A DNA stretch of 64,000 nt. It comes from Nematostella vectensis. Its lineage: Eukaryota; Cnidaria; Anthozoa; Actiniaria; Edwardsiidae. The position numbers were made by a program, and so were the translations under genes. The notes under the pieces were generated by a model. It saw only the letters and a list, made by a program, of their open reading frames with translations, did not search any database and was not told the origin of the DNA. The stretch lies in contig NC_064035.1 in the NCBI RefSeq assembly GCF_932526225.1, positions 8,419,296 through 8,483,295 on the forward strand, read 5' to 3'. Below are positions 45,801-59,400 of this stretch, one piece after another; the first letter of the stretch is position 1; every line of letters begins with the position of its first letter.

Positions 45801-47018
45801 CTACTGTACCATCCTCTCCCTACCCCTGTAAGTAACCTACTGTACCATCATCTCCCTATCCCTGTAAGTAACCTACTGTACCATCATCTCCCTATCCCTG
45901 TAAGTAACCTACTGTACCATCATCTCCCTATCCCTGTAAGTAACCTACTGTACCATCATCTCCCTATCCCTGTAAGTAATCTACTGTACCATCCTCTCCC
46001 TATCCCTGTAAGTAATCTACTGTACCATCCTCTCCCTATCCGTGTAAGTAATCTACTGTACCATCCTCACCCTATCCCTGTAAGTAGCCTACTGTACCAT
46101 CCTCTCCCCATCCCTGTAAGTAACCTGCCGTACCATCCTCTCCCTATCCCTGTAAGTAACCTACTGTACCATCCTCTCCCCATCCCTGTAAGTAATCTAC
46201 CGTACTATCCTCTCCCTATGCATGTAAGTAGCCACTATAAGGCAGGATACGCCTTGGGATGGGGAAAGGTTTGTGTGCTGTATGTATTATGAGACCCCTT
46301 TAACAACAGAGGGCAGGATACGTCTTGGGATGGGGTAATGTTTGTGCGCTGTATGTATGGGGTAATTTTTGTACGCTGTATGTATTATGAGACCCCCTTG
46401 ACAACAGAGGCCACAATACGCCTTGGGATGAGGCCATGTTTGTATGTATTATGAGACCCCTTTCTCTTGTTTAGATGGAGGAACAGTTTTACCAGACGAG
46501 TGGAATAAAGCTGTGGATGAATGCATTGTGAATGCCAAGAAGCTTATTGAGGAGTACAACAAAAAATGCAAAGAACAAGGGGTAAAACAGTTGTTGCTCA
46601 GAGTGAAAAATATGTACCTTGAGTATTACAGCAGGTATCTGTTATGTTACTACAACATCCTACTGAAGTCAGTTGTAGGATGTTAGACAGACGTAGGGCA
46701 GACACATGGGCAGAGAGACTGACAGTCATACAGACAGATAGATGGACAGACAGACAGGCAGGCAGACACAGATTCTGAACTCTGGAATTTTTTTTTCTTT
46801 TACAGATGACCTGCCGGCTTTTCAAAGGTAGTGGTCAACCAGGCGAGACTATCTGCCAACTGGCCAAAGACCTCAGTGCCAAGCATGTAGTGATGGGATC
46901 AAGAGGGTGTGGTACCATCCGCCGCACCCTACTAGGTAGTGTTAGTGACTACTGTGTGCACCATAGTTCTGTACCAGTTACAGTGATACCACCTACCAAA
47001 AAACGGCAAGAAAAGTGA
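39824..47018 (+). CDS. Universal stress protein (UspA family)
   Basis: Four exons: 39824-39896, 42282-42371, 46475-46581, 46806-47018; total 483 nt, 160 aa, phases 1, 1, 0. The N-terminal strand RVVIPVDGSQHSERAFNWY is the classic Usp opening, and the C-terminal half has the nucleotide-binding pattern G-x2-G-x9-G-S in GSRGCGTIRRTLLGSVSDY, followed by VPVTVIPP. Usp proteins are cytoplasmic, fold like Rossmann-type nucleotide binders and respond to stress; members with this motif bind ATP. Animals other than cnidarians and a few other lineages usually lack them. The tail is Lys/Arg-rich (PTKKRQEK). Intron 2 holds the 36-bp array; intron 1 holds a transposon. A poly(A) signal lies at 47259. Confidence 0.95.
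40690..41689. mobile_element. piggyBac-like MITE with TTAA target sites
   Basis: A 1,000-bp segment flanked on both sides by TTAA. Its ends are inverted: CACATTGACCCCT at the left and AGGAGTCAATGGG (inverse CCCATTGACTCCT) at the right. TTAA target duplication with CCC-type ends is typical of piggyBac elements. The interior has a 140-codon frame (40823-41245) with no transposase features. In intron 1 of the stress protein gene. Confidence 0.75.
42345..46235. repeat. 36-bp minisatellite derived from a 5' splice junction, ~108 units
   Basis: About 108 tandem units of 36 bp (CTACTGTACCATCCTCTCCC then TATCCCTGTAAGTAAC). The first unit overlaps the real end of exon 2 of the stress protein gene (CCATCCTCTCCTTATGCGT/GTAAGTAACC), and every unit keeps the exon-like part followed by GTAAGT or a one-base variant. 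In the exon frame each unit carries a TAA just after the GTAAG, so use of any later copy as donor would put a stop in the message. Another frame is open for 1,308 codons but is not a gene. A block of about 1,080 bp (30 units) is present twice (about 43400-44480 and 44480-45520). Confidence 0.95.
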
Positions 47019-47258
47019 TGTAATCTAGGTACAATTAATACTAGTCATTAGGAGGGAAAGGGAGGACTTGGTAATGCACTGTAAGAGCTTAATTTTATAA
47101 ATCTAAAATTTCTAGTGGCATCCACACTCGTTGGAAAGAGAAGCCTGACCAAGGTATGGCATGATAGTGGATTATAAGGAATGACATGTTAGTGGATTAT
47201 AAGGAATAGTGTTCGGAGTTTCCGAAGCACGCTTGTGTTGTTTAAAATGTTGCTCTCT

Positions 47259-47264
47259 AATAAA
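47259..47264 (+). terminator. Poly(A) signal of the stress protein gene
   Basis: AATAAA, 241 bp after the stop codon, in the sense direction. Confidence 0.6.
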
Positions 47265-48227
47265 GTGGACAGGTTATTTGCTGCCGGATTTTTTTTTACA
47301 TATAATTTTATGCTGGATTATTATTACAATGCGGGCGCATTGCACTTGTTTGCTAGGTGACAGAGCGGGCCCAGCTATATAAAGGATTTCACAGGAGAAA
47401 CGCCATCCCTTCCTGATAAACATACATAAAGTATGTCCCGCAAATCCCTGACCGTTCTCTATTGCGGGTCTAAATTCTAGGGCTATTCAAAGCCTCTTGT
47501 TTCACACGGTTCATAGAGAAGGTAGGTCTATCGATAAAGAAAATCGTCAATTGTCAACATAATGAATTATTTATCTCACGGGTCTTGTATCCACAGCCAC
47601 CTTCCGCCCCCACCCCTCCCCTGCAAAAATACTACCAAAAGACAGTCTTCTTTTAACATTCAGGAAACTGGAAAATAAGATGATTTAAAAGTGTGATTGT
47701 TTGGAAAACACATCTTATCCCGTAATGTAAACATTGGCTGCTAGCCTTGCACCCCGTAGCATGCTTGTACCACGCGTTGGCCTTTTCACCCCAACGCACA
47801 GCTGTCCAAACAAAAACTGGCTTAGAGTAACGTGGTAGCATAATCATCGGTTGGTAAAATGGTTAGAGTTCCAGTCTGCTTGGCTTTACAGGCTTGTACA
47901 GGTGGCGGTAATTTCTGCATTTCGTTTACCTTACACTCGCAATACCTGTTGTATTGAAACTTCCGATTAACACAAATACATTGTCGGAATTGCATTTCAT
48001 CACGTACCTGAATAGACTTTATTTCGGTTGGGATTTGAGAGCAGCGCTAAGTTTTGTCCGAGCATTACATCAACTTAGATCACGAATAAGTTCTACAAAT
48101 TAGTATACAGCTTTTTCAATAAACGTTGTATGATGCAAATGGCGCCCATTGGCGACCATTTGCTGTTTATAGGTATATAATTTTATTCCTTGTAAGCATG
48201 AAAATAAGTAACTAGTAGCATGTGTTT

Positions 48228-48336
48228 TACCCTGGGTACCAGAGAGGCTCCGAGCTTCTCGGCGAGAACGATTTGATCTTTCGCTTCGCCCAAATCGTTC
48301 TCGCCGCGAAGCTCGGAGCCTCTGGTACCCAGGGTA
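48228..48336. repeat. Long hairpin, ~48-bp arms
   Basis: TACCCTGGGTACCAGAGAGG and the following bases pair with the inverse sequence ending in CCAGGGTA at 48336, with a loop of about 12 bp and very few mismatches. A related GGTACCAG or CCTAGTACCAGG sequence follows within 200 bp. A recent non-autonomous fold-back element is likely. Confidence 0.85.
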
Positions 48337-50450
48337 CCTATATTTCCGACATCCAATAGAATGCACCAGCTCTCATGTTTGGTGTGTGATAGCAGTCCTA
48401 GAGACGGAGCTCTGGGCGGGTATCAGAGAGCCCCCTGGGCCTTCTCAACGTCCGTCTTTCTACCTCATTCTCTAGGCTTGCTTCGTTACCCTGGTGCGAT
48501 TCTCAACTTAGTCGAATGTGAGAGCAACTTCGAGCCTAGTACCAGGTGATTTAATCGACACTTTTCCTGGAATTGTCAGCACCATGGTCAATTCTCCATT
48601 TCAAGAAAACCCTTATCTTAATCTTCTAGACCGGCGTTCGTGGCAAGGCATTTTGTGTTTCATGGTTGAATAAAAGACGGGCTTTTAGAGGGTTTTGATA
48701 ACAGTATAATTGTTTTATACAAAATTACTCAGATTGTAAAAGCGATCTAGCAAAATATATTGTAAAGTCAAAACAGTTTTTTCTTTGCAAGCAGATTTTA
48801 CATTGACTGCCAAATAATTATAGAGGAAAAATAGCATCGAGTTACGTTAAAAACAAAAAAGCGAATGACGGATCTTTGAATAACATCCGATTATCTGTCT
48901 GACCTCTTAATTTCCCGCCAAGCTATCTAAACGTCGGCTTATTGCGAAGGATGATAACGATATCCCGATATAGACTAACGAATCTTTCGAGCATACCCTA
49001 CTACACATTTTTTAAAATGTGAAGGCCTTCGAGCATTTTATAAGTAATCATGTTTCAACTTCTAAATTAATATAAATCCAACAACTAAAATTCACGGTGT
49101 GTCATCTTTTTGTTCGGTTGTGCTCTTCATTGTGTCATGTGGCGGAATTTATCAATATAGCCCAAGTTTAAATACATATATATTTTTTGCTGGCTAGAAT
49201 ATCATACCCATCAACTGCTTCAAACCTGACAATTAATGCATAAACCAAATGTAACGCACACATTCCTCCTCGCACCAGAGTCTTACAAGTGTCTCTTACA
49301 ACGTGTAATAAATGAGTACATTGTAATTGCCTAGCTGAAGTCGCAGCCATTTCATTAGTTCATTCCTTGTGTGTATTTCAAGCGTCAAATTGAAAATCGC
49401 TTAGGGATCCCCCCATACTGTGTCAAGTAATTTTAATATGGTTTATTATCTTTTTTTCTTCCGGTGCTATATATTAGATCCTAAATAAAACTGTGCCAAG
49501 GTACAGTCTGTGGTCTCAGTGACTCCATCGCCGTGATATGCTGCCATGTGCAATGGCGCGCAACGTAATATGCTAATGTACAGACAATGGCCAGGCCTTG
49601 GGCTGTCAGTTTGGTGCGTTCTAACAATAGCGCTCACGAAAAAGGTGTCTCGACGCTCTGCAAAGATAAAAAGACCACGTGTGGAAATACTCACTTCGGG
49701 TGTAAACAAAGACACATAAACCCTGACCTTGATTTCCTGGTGTCTCCAAACTGCTAAAATGCATATTGTTCTGACATGTAAAAGATGCATATCTAGCACT
49801 TTTCTTTTAGTGCAATGAGGTAGCAAACATTCATGTCTAACAGCCCTGATAGGCGGTGGGACAAGTTTGCCCTCACCTCAAAATGCCGTGTAAGGGTGTA
49901 AAATTCTCATGAGTCAGCAAACACCTTTCAACGGGATCAACCTTTGCTGCACCAGGCGAATAAATTCGACACACCTCTTTCTGACCAAATTAATAACGTG
50001 TTTCCGCTAACCACATTACCAGCCATGGCTGCCGAACCCACACATTGACCAATCAGCCCCTGGTTCGGGGCTATTTCAATATGCAAACAGTATGTGACGT
50101 ATGAAATATGAGTGTGCGCTAGCCAATCATCTTTCGGCTATTGTGCGGCGCCGCTGTATTCGGTACGATTCTGGGTACGTGAACTGCGAACCGTACGTGT
50201 GAAATTCGGCGAGAAAACATGGCTGACGCACGTTCGAGAATTCGAATGTAAAGCTACTAGGAGATCACAAAACTTAAAGATAATAGCCAGCTCGATTGTC
50301 TTTTTTCCTATTTGAGGTATCTGTGGTTGGATTTTCAGTTTGCACGAACAGCGATCGACGTATTTTGCTGTTTATATACCGTTCTACAAGGACTTTCGTG
50401 CGATGGTCTAGGACTATCTATAATTACGTGATACAACTAGCTTCACGACC

Positions 50451-53400
50451 ATGAGTAACACAGGCAAAAGGAAGAAGCGCAGCTCCAGGTAGGTTGAAGC
50501 GATGAAATCAACTTTGTAACTGCGGAGGTTGCTTGTATGAGATCCTAACAAAGCGATCGGGTGGTGGTAAGCGAGGGAAAGTAACGTAGAGATCTTCCCG
50601 CAACGATCCCTCGTTCGCGCTCGCCCTTAAATATTATCCGCATACATTCTCTATTTTTGGCTTAGTAGACGTGTTACATGTAAAGAATCGTCGAATTTGC
50701 TGTATATAGACGATTTTGAGTAAGTCTCGTCCGAAATAAGTTCTCGATGAGGCGGTTATAGACGACAGTACAACTATTGCCCAAATGGCTCTCCGTAAAC
50801 AGTTCCGTTTATCCTATTCTTTGTGACACTGCGGACGAAAGTTTTTTTTCCCGTAAAATGTAGGGCTGCTCTGTTCTATTATCGTTTTTACTACTCATTC
50901 TAAATACCTATGTCATCCACTTTCGATTGTACATTCGTAAACAATTCGTTCCACAAGAGATGTGCTGTTTATGAGAAGGAATGTGCAAAATCGTATAACT
51001 TTTACTAGCATTACCCCAAGACTCTGACGCTTCCGACACAGATTTAGTCAATTTATTTGTCGAGCCGACCGAACTAAGGAAATGATACTTGTGCTTCTTG
51101 CTTTTTTTATTCAAAGCCCGAATTACCCATTACACTAACTTATTGCGTCCAAGTGTTGTGTGGCAGATCTTGAATGACCTTTGACAGTACTTGGTGTTCT
51201 TCCCGAAAATTTCCCAGCCGTTGCAAATACTTTTTGTTATGGTAGTAAGTGTGTTGTACTTGGAATCTAATAGTGGTTTTGTTAGATTTTCAGGTTTTTG
51301 TTATTATGCGCTATTGACCTTACCCTGTGCTACCACAGTTTCCGTAACCTATACGTTCAAATCGCTTACGTATGACTAAAAAAAATGTTGAAATTTGCTT
51401 TTTTCGCTTTAATGATTTAGATTCGGACTGGATTTTTTAAAGGCCAAAAATGATTATTGACACTAAAGGAAAGTTTTGCGGGGCTATGATGGAAATGCCT
51501 AGTTGCTTTTGTTGTACCGGATTGAACGCCATGTTTGTCGGTCTTTGTATTGAAACCATACGATGCTACTCGCTGTGCTCTCTCTATTCACGGAAACGAG
51601 ATCTCCTCGAGAGAGACACTTTATGGCCGTGAAAATCACATCACTTGATTTGGAATCATCAATTTAGTTCCTTTGAGGTAATCTGGTCAACTCCTGACAA
51701 ATAATTTGGCTTCATTGAGAGTTTTCATTTTTGGATCGATTCTAAACGATAGTGAAAAATAGCCTGTAAAAATCTGATTTGCATCACCATGCGTAGCGGA
51801 AATTTGCATTACTCATCAACAAAAAGTGAATTTGATAAATCACATCAACCCATTAAAGAATATCCCTGGAAGTAGTTATCGAGGCAATAAAAAAGTAAGA
51901 ATCGACTATAATTCCTCGTACAAGTGAAGTGCGTCACATGCTTGAAATGCCTAGCAAATTTGCATACGCGTTGCCCTTGTCAAAGCGATTTACTTCATTT
52001 CACGGCGTTTGCGCATGTATTTAGCATGGTAGAATGTTTTTAATCCACTTTATCTATTAGTTTTCCTTGAAAACTTCTAAAAAGAAGATTTTAGGGGCCC
52101 CAAGTTTTTCGAGCAGAAAAGCGAGGTTTTTTTTTCTGTAAACATTAGCTGGAATTCCCGTACGGAATAAATTCACCGTGCCCTGCTAGCAGTAAACATT
52201 CTATTGTACATGGCTGTCATTACTGATCTCATGCTAGCAATACAGAATATAAAATTGTGTTTTAGCGCTCTTTTTCGTGGGGTGCTCGAAAGCTTTCTTT
52301 TTGTGAAGGCGCGGAATAACCGTTAGAAGATTTTATTGCGAGAGATCTAAACAATTAGAAAGATAAACTTCACGTCGATTTTCCGAGTACAAGTCAAATA
52401 TTTGAGCTTTGTCTTTGCCTAAATGGTTGGAATACTTGAACTTCTTGTTAAAACCGAAAAAAGTTATCGTATTTTTAGGGCGAGGGAGTTTTTCGCATCT
52501 AATTTTGTTCAGCGCCCTGAAGCGATTTATTATCTTCAACATTCGGTAGCCAATTACTGTCGAACGTTTTTTGGGGTAAGTAAATATATTTAGTAAATTA
52601 GTTGTGATAGCAGCAGTGAATAGCTCTCGAAGCGGAAACAAATCTTGGTAATATAATGGAAGGAGTATACTGATCATTTACCAGAAACCCCGAATTTCCT
52701 GTAGTAATATCATATTTACATCAGCCCAGTTTACATAAGTCCAGTTTAGTGTGGATTAGAATCTGCAGATTTCTCCGGCCAGGGAATGAGTGACTATCGA
52801 TCATTTTGAAAAAAGCCAGTAAAATAATCCAATGTGACGTGATTAAAAAAAAAAGACGTTTTCTGTATACGTTAAGTGTACATTCGCCTCTTCAGGTGTG
52901 CTTATAATGTTTAGAATTAAATAGCGTCTTGTTTATTCTTAGAGTGCAATGCCAATATTAAATCATGATCCCACTTTAATGCTTTTTATAGAAAAGTGGT
53001 TTTCAATAATGTTTTGTAAGTATGTCTTCCACCAAAGGATAAAATTAAAACGTTGACAATACTTTATTGTTGTTAGAACTACTTTGTTAACGATTTGACC
53101 CTCAATAGGAAGTCACTTTGCTGCCTCGGACAACGTTAAATTGCATGTCATGTTTAGAAATGCCCCTACCAGGAAACGATCTACAACTCCTGCTTATATT
53201 ATCACTAATGCAGCATAAATGGCTGCTTATTTACTGCAATTGCAATTTCGAACTGCAGTTGTGATTGATAAAATACCTTGGACATAACTGTCTTGATTGT
53301 TTTGCCATGTTAGAAAAAAACATCATAAAAAGTCCGTTTGAACTTGGATAAGTTAGCAAGGGACGGATCTAGCTTTTTGCTGAGGTGGAGTTAAACCTAA

Positions 53401-56400
53401 TGGCAATAGGGGGGTTACATCTAAACACTTCTCCTAGGTCCTCCACTGTTAGCAGAATGGGGGTCTTGCTCTAGGAGATCAAGTGACCTTTTTGGGTGGC
53501 AAATTCAAAACAAAATTATCAAACAAACAGAAACGACTGCACCCTTCACACCAGAGAACAACTAGAAAAATTGTTAATTTTGACCTGTCAAAATGGGTAA
53601 TTAATAAGTAGATCATTTAGTACACCAATCAGAATGGCATGTTGGTAATGACCATATTTAATCTCAAGCATGTGATGTGATTGCTCAAACAACTAGAAAA
53701 ATAACAGATTTTTTGCCGATTTTTTATGTTTCTAACATTACTCTTTACTTGTTTAGTCTCAAGGGGTCCCTCAACCCCTCAAAGCGTCACAGAGACCGCT
53801 TCAACATTGAGCTGGATAATCTTGCAAAACTGTTGCCATTTCCCCATGATGTTATTCAAAAGCTGGACAAGCTTTCTATCCTACGATTGTCTGCTAGTTA
53901 TTTGCGGGCAAAAAATTTCTTCAAAGGTGAGGGCACTTTACAGTATATTTTCTTGTGGAAGTAGATAATATGGGATTGGAATTTTACAAAGAAAATTAAG
54001 GAGCAATTTCAGAACACACTGCCACAATTAGTTGACAAAAGAACTTCACACCAATTTCTAAAAAAATGAGGCAACGTTATTGACTGGTTGACACATTGAC
54101 AAGTGGGCAGATGTCAAAAGTTGACACATGTACGTAATTGACTGGGTGATGCTTAAACAAGTTGACAAGTAGCAGTGGATGAGTAAACAAATGGACCAAA
54201 TGACATTCTTATATGCTGGGGGTTACTCTGCATTTGATCCAATTTTTTTACCCAAAGTGTAATTGTGAAGACAAGTTCAACAGAATATTGAGCAATTTTC
54301 ATCAAAAGGCATACAAAATCTTGTACCAGAAAAGTTAAAAAGCCCGCTGCTTTGGTTTTGGTGTCTTTATAGAGCTATAGATGTCAGTAGTCATGTTTAG
54401 TGTTTCCATTAAAATTCTTTTAAGCTGTTAAAGCAAAACAATGATTTTCAATGTCAATTTCAACTCTATAGCATTCCCAGTTCATTATTGCCATCAGCAG
54501 TATAATTTCACAAATTTGCAAAGAATATTGACCAAATTTTAACTTATCGCCAAACTATACCCTAAATCTATTTTAGACTATAAAAATGATTTTGGTACAT
54601 GATTTTTGGCGGTGGACTGCTCAAAGTTCTCATGCATCCTCTCTTGGTTATAATAAAACTTTGAAGTGGTAAAGGAAAAAAATTTTCACTTGCCTTTTTA
54701 TCTTGTGCTACTTATTTGAAAGAAGCCTTCATCTTGTTGGCTCAGAACATGTGCCTTGAACGAGAGAGACTGGGAACTTTGAACTGGTTACTTGAAAGAG
54801 ACTGGGGGCTATTACGCCAGTGCTGAAGAACGCAAGACTAGCTCCAGTACAGCGTGGTTAAACCAGCCTTTTTGTTTTGAAATGGCATCTTTTTACCGGC
54901 GAACTGTCACATTTTGGCGGTTGCTAAGAAAACTAGACCAAACCTAAGACTATGACTCCCTCATTATCACACAAATCTGTCTTTTTTTGTACAGTATGGT
55001 TTTAATGCTGTACAGTTAGTCAAATCAGCGACTGAAGTCAGCCTTTTGTACCTTTTCTCGAACGATTCAACACTACGATTGTGCTTGTTTTTGCCAGAGC
55101 ATGCACATACGTTTTTCAGCACTGTCGGCTATTACCTAGTTGCGTAAGAGAGTCTGGGCACTAATGGTGTTAATGATGGCTTCTTATATTATTATCTTTT
55201 TTATTGTCTTCTAAAATATCAACCTTCCTAGAACAAAAATGGGATAATGAAGAGCAGAAAGATGAAGCTAAAAATAGAATCAAGCCCTTTGAGGGGAATG
55301 GAAACCTGTCAAAACTCATTCTTGAGGTATGTTTCTGCTTTATTTGTGATAATGTGTGTTTTATTTTAGAAATGCAAGGTTTTGTTTATAAAGTAGTGGT
55401 GCCTATTATTGGACAGTGCCCTATTATAAGACACTAAAAAAAAATCATAAATATCTCAAACAATAGGAAAACACACCGAAAAATGGCTTATCGAGTCGAA
55501 GAAAGAACATTCAGAAAACATGTATTCCAAAGCTATTTATGAGGGTTTATTGTTTCGCAAAACTAGAAATAATTTACTCTCACGCGCCACAAAATGGAGA
55601 TTGAAATCATCTCTTTGACTTGAATATGCGAGGACGAAAAGAAGCCGTAAAAAAAATACAAGATTTACCAACCGTGATGAAAGTCACTTGGCCGCTGTTT
55701 CTGTAGGCACTTCAGGATAGCTCAAATTGTTTTGTACCTAACCTTGGTGCCCTATTATCAGTCAGCCAAGCAATCATCGAACCATTCAACCTAAATTTGA
55801 GCGATTGATGAGCAATTGCATATTTCTCCGTGCAGTTTGTAACATGCGTGATGTATGTGTTTTGAATCGCTTGCTACGGAGAAGAAAGAGTCTCAAACTC
55901 AAATTTATTGTGAGTTTTGCAAAGTACATATGTCAACAATTTTTGTCAACAGTATTTTAATGAAAATGAAGCATGATTTTCCTGTTGTTTTTTTTGAGAA
56001 GAGATCTGCTGTCCGATAATAGGGCTATAGTGTCCGATAATAGGTAAGAGCATCCGATAATAGGGCTTCACAACACTTCTTACTAACAATTTTTTTCTCC
56101 TGAATTTAACCATCAAGTTTTCAATATCTAGGTTGAATTATTATGTTTAATAGTCAGTGATTTCTAGCTATAAAACCTAAGATTCAATTGTATTTAGTAC
56201 GCGATATATTTTAGCGTAAATCTTAATAGTCCGATAATAGGTACCATGACCTTTCATCATTGAGTTTTCTTTCAAGTTCATATTTATTTGGAATGTTTAT
56301 TTATTTATTTTGTTCAAATTTCCACATACCATAAGCAATATTTACACAATGTTTGTCATCTGTAATTCTAGGCATTGGATGGGTTTGTCATTGTTCTCAC

Positions 56401-59400
56401 TCAAGACTTTGAGTTGTTCTATGCTTCGGAGACAATTCAAACATACCTTGGTCTCTCTCAGGTAAAAATAACTTAAATATTGATATAACATAATTGTGGC
56501 AAGCTGAAAAAAAAGACCATTTTATAATTATTATTGACCTATTAATTAACATATTTTTTTCAATCTTGATCTGTAAGTTAATTTTACTAATGTAAATCTC
56601 TTTATCCCTATTTCAATTAGATTTTTTCTTTTAGATTTTACAAACCGAATAGAGAAAGAGCTTTTATTGAATTATTTTTGTATTTTCTCTCTTCCTCTCT
56701 CTCTGTCTGGTATTCTGCCCTACGGCATGTCTAGTCCCAATAGCACCTATCTTTTAACTGCATTCCTTTTGGTCCTTGTGTATGAGCCCTTCTGCTGCTT
56801 TGCATAGCCTAACATTCCTGTGTGTCTTCTCCTGGAGGCCTCTTGCCTTCAATCCTGTTTTGGATTGTTTCCACTAACAATATTTCATTTTTGACCCACC
56901 TTAGTACCTTTTCATTTGACTTTGTCAGACTAATGGATTACGATGAACAAATGATCACTTTTTTACTGATTACTTACTCTCTTTGCATGGATTTTTCTGT
57001 TCTAGGCAAGCGTGATCCATCAAGATTTCCTGCGATTCATCCATGTTGATGACCATGAAATGATAACAAAATACCTCCAGCCAAACTCTGTAGAACAGGT
57101 ATAGGTGTACTGCTTGTTTGTTATTTCAACAGCCATAATTATCCAGTTAACGCTTCTCTGGTACCTCAAGGCACCACATCATAATATGTATTAGGGGGGG
57201 AGGCTACCTGAGAGGTGTACACTGCCCTGCTCATATGCAGAGAGGAGAAAAAACAGTATAGAAATAGATTAATTTGATTCTGGTATTTTGCGTTTTCAGT
57301 AGTTGGAAAGTCGATTGAGTCGATTGTGTATTTGATTAGAAAAAAAATGCGCTATTGTTCCATTGACTTGGGCCAAGTAATGGCTTTTACTAGATAGGAT
57401 TTCCATTCAAAGGTCAGTTACAGTTACATAGGGACTACACCCTGTGTATTTCTCTGGACACCATCCCTTCATTGTGTTGTATTTTTTATTTTGATTGCTC
57501 TCCTTTCATGCCTTTTTGCCATTTTGCTCTTCAGAAAATCAAGATTCTTGATGATGAAAATGATGGGAGCGAAAAGAAGGAAGAAGATTCCTGTTCAGGT
57601 GAATATACCTAATATTGTATATATGATATTCTGTAATTAAATATCCATTGTTAGTTATAAAAGGGACATTATTAATTAACAAACAAAATAAATTATACGT
57701 AGAAATAACCAATAGTTATTGAGCCTTTAGGCATCTAATCATTTTAGTGAAAATGCACTTGCATACTTCCATCAATATTTCAATTTTATTTTTAAAATTT
57801 TTATTATTTTTTATTATTTTCTTATAAATGCATAAAAAATATATTTTCAATCTTGCATGCAACAAGACTCAAGGCATAGCACATCATGTGAAAACTGTTC
57901 TGACAAGTAACAAATGTTCAGATTATATAGCACGCATGTACGTGCTTAGAGAAAACTACTGATCTGGCATAATTCATACTAACGTTGCCAAAATAAGGCT
58001 CTTTTTAAGAAATCCTACTATGGTTTCATCAGTTGTTAAATGGAAAAAGTCAAGAAATACGTGGTGAAAGTTGTTGTTTACAATACTGACAGAGCAACTG
58101 TGAAACCTGTATGACAATTGATTGCCCCAATGTTGATTCATAAAAACGTTGCTAGATTTCGATAAAGAAGCACAGATTGCCCTTCAACTGCATTGAATTT
58201 GCGAGGCTTTTAAACTCTGATTGAGCAAGCTGCTGTGAAAATTCACTGGATGCAAAGCGACTCTGCTTTCACAGTAAATCTTCTAACAATCAAATCTTAA
58301 ATTTCAGCCCCAAAAACGCACTATTGCCTTCATATTGTACTTTGTTGCTGCCTTTTTTTCCTCCGGAGTAGATTCATCTATCAATGCATCCACTTCTTCT
58401 TCGAATTTATGTGCAAATTCTGAAAAACAAAACACCAATTTTACGCTCAAACACTGGCTTCCACTACTCACCACTGCAGTGAGTAGCGAACCAATCAACT
58501 TGTAGGAATTGTGCTAGTATGTGAGTGCATTTTTACTAAATTGTTATAATGACAACAACATATTTGTTGTTTCAAACTTCTCTATTTTGGTTAATTCCAG
58601 AGTCCAGTGAATCAGCCTCGAGTGCAGAGAGGACATTTGTTTGCAGAATGAAATGCATTCTGAACACCAGTGCTGGATTTTTTAAGGTATACATTTTCCG
58701 TTTAAAAATACTTGATGTTGTACTGATTTTACTATTTCTCAATGGGTGAATTTTGGCAAACCTTTATCATTGTTGTACAGTTATGTTATAACTAATATAG
58801 CAAAGAAGATCTTGCATACATAACAGGCCCTGTATTTAGTTAGCTATGAATGCATAGGTTACAGAAGTCATTGTATCACAATTCTATTTTATTTTTTGGC
58901 AGCCATTCAGGTGTAATGGGCGCTTGCGTGAGATGACACTCCCTGAAAGTGACAAGAGGGAGTATGGCCTCTTCCTTATCTGCACTCCAATGGAGACAAT
59001 GACCAACTCAATATTAGAAATACGCTTGAAGACCTCTTTGTTCTGTACCAAGAACAGAATGGATCTCAGCTTCATGGACATTGATCAAAAGTAATTATAA
59101 GCAAAGCTTTTTCTTATTAGTGACCATAAAAAGCCATTTCACCGATATGAATAACATCTTTTGCATATGGTGTTTAAGGGGCTTAGCTTACTTTGTTTGA
59201 AAAACCTGCAAAGTCCCTAGAGGGCTTATTGGTTACAATTATTTCAAATACTTTTTAAATAAGTAAAAATGTTGCATAATGTAAATTATGGGGGTCTTGC
59301 CCAACCCCCTGTCCCCCCTCCTTTCAGACCCAAAAAATCCACAAATTTACCTGTGGTCATAACCTTCCTTTGGTGCCCTCCTCATTTGGTAGATTCTATC

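Larger units (their letters stand above)
47019..50450. other. Intergenic region, stress protein to AHR
   Basis: 3.4 kb without a gene I can support. It contains the 109-bp hairpin at 48228. Close to the AHR start are two CCAAT motifs (CCAATCA near 50049 and 50122) and two TACGTG motifs near 50175 and 50196, compatible with a promoter. Confidence 0.55.

Noticed and set aside
42366-46292. A 1,308-codon frame with the repeat NLLYHPLPIPVS
   Set aside because: It is the 36-bp minisatellite in intron 2 of the stress protein gene, out of frame with the real exon 2.
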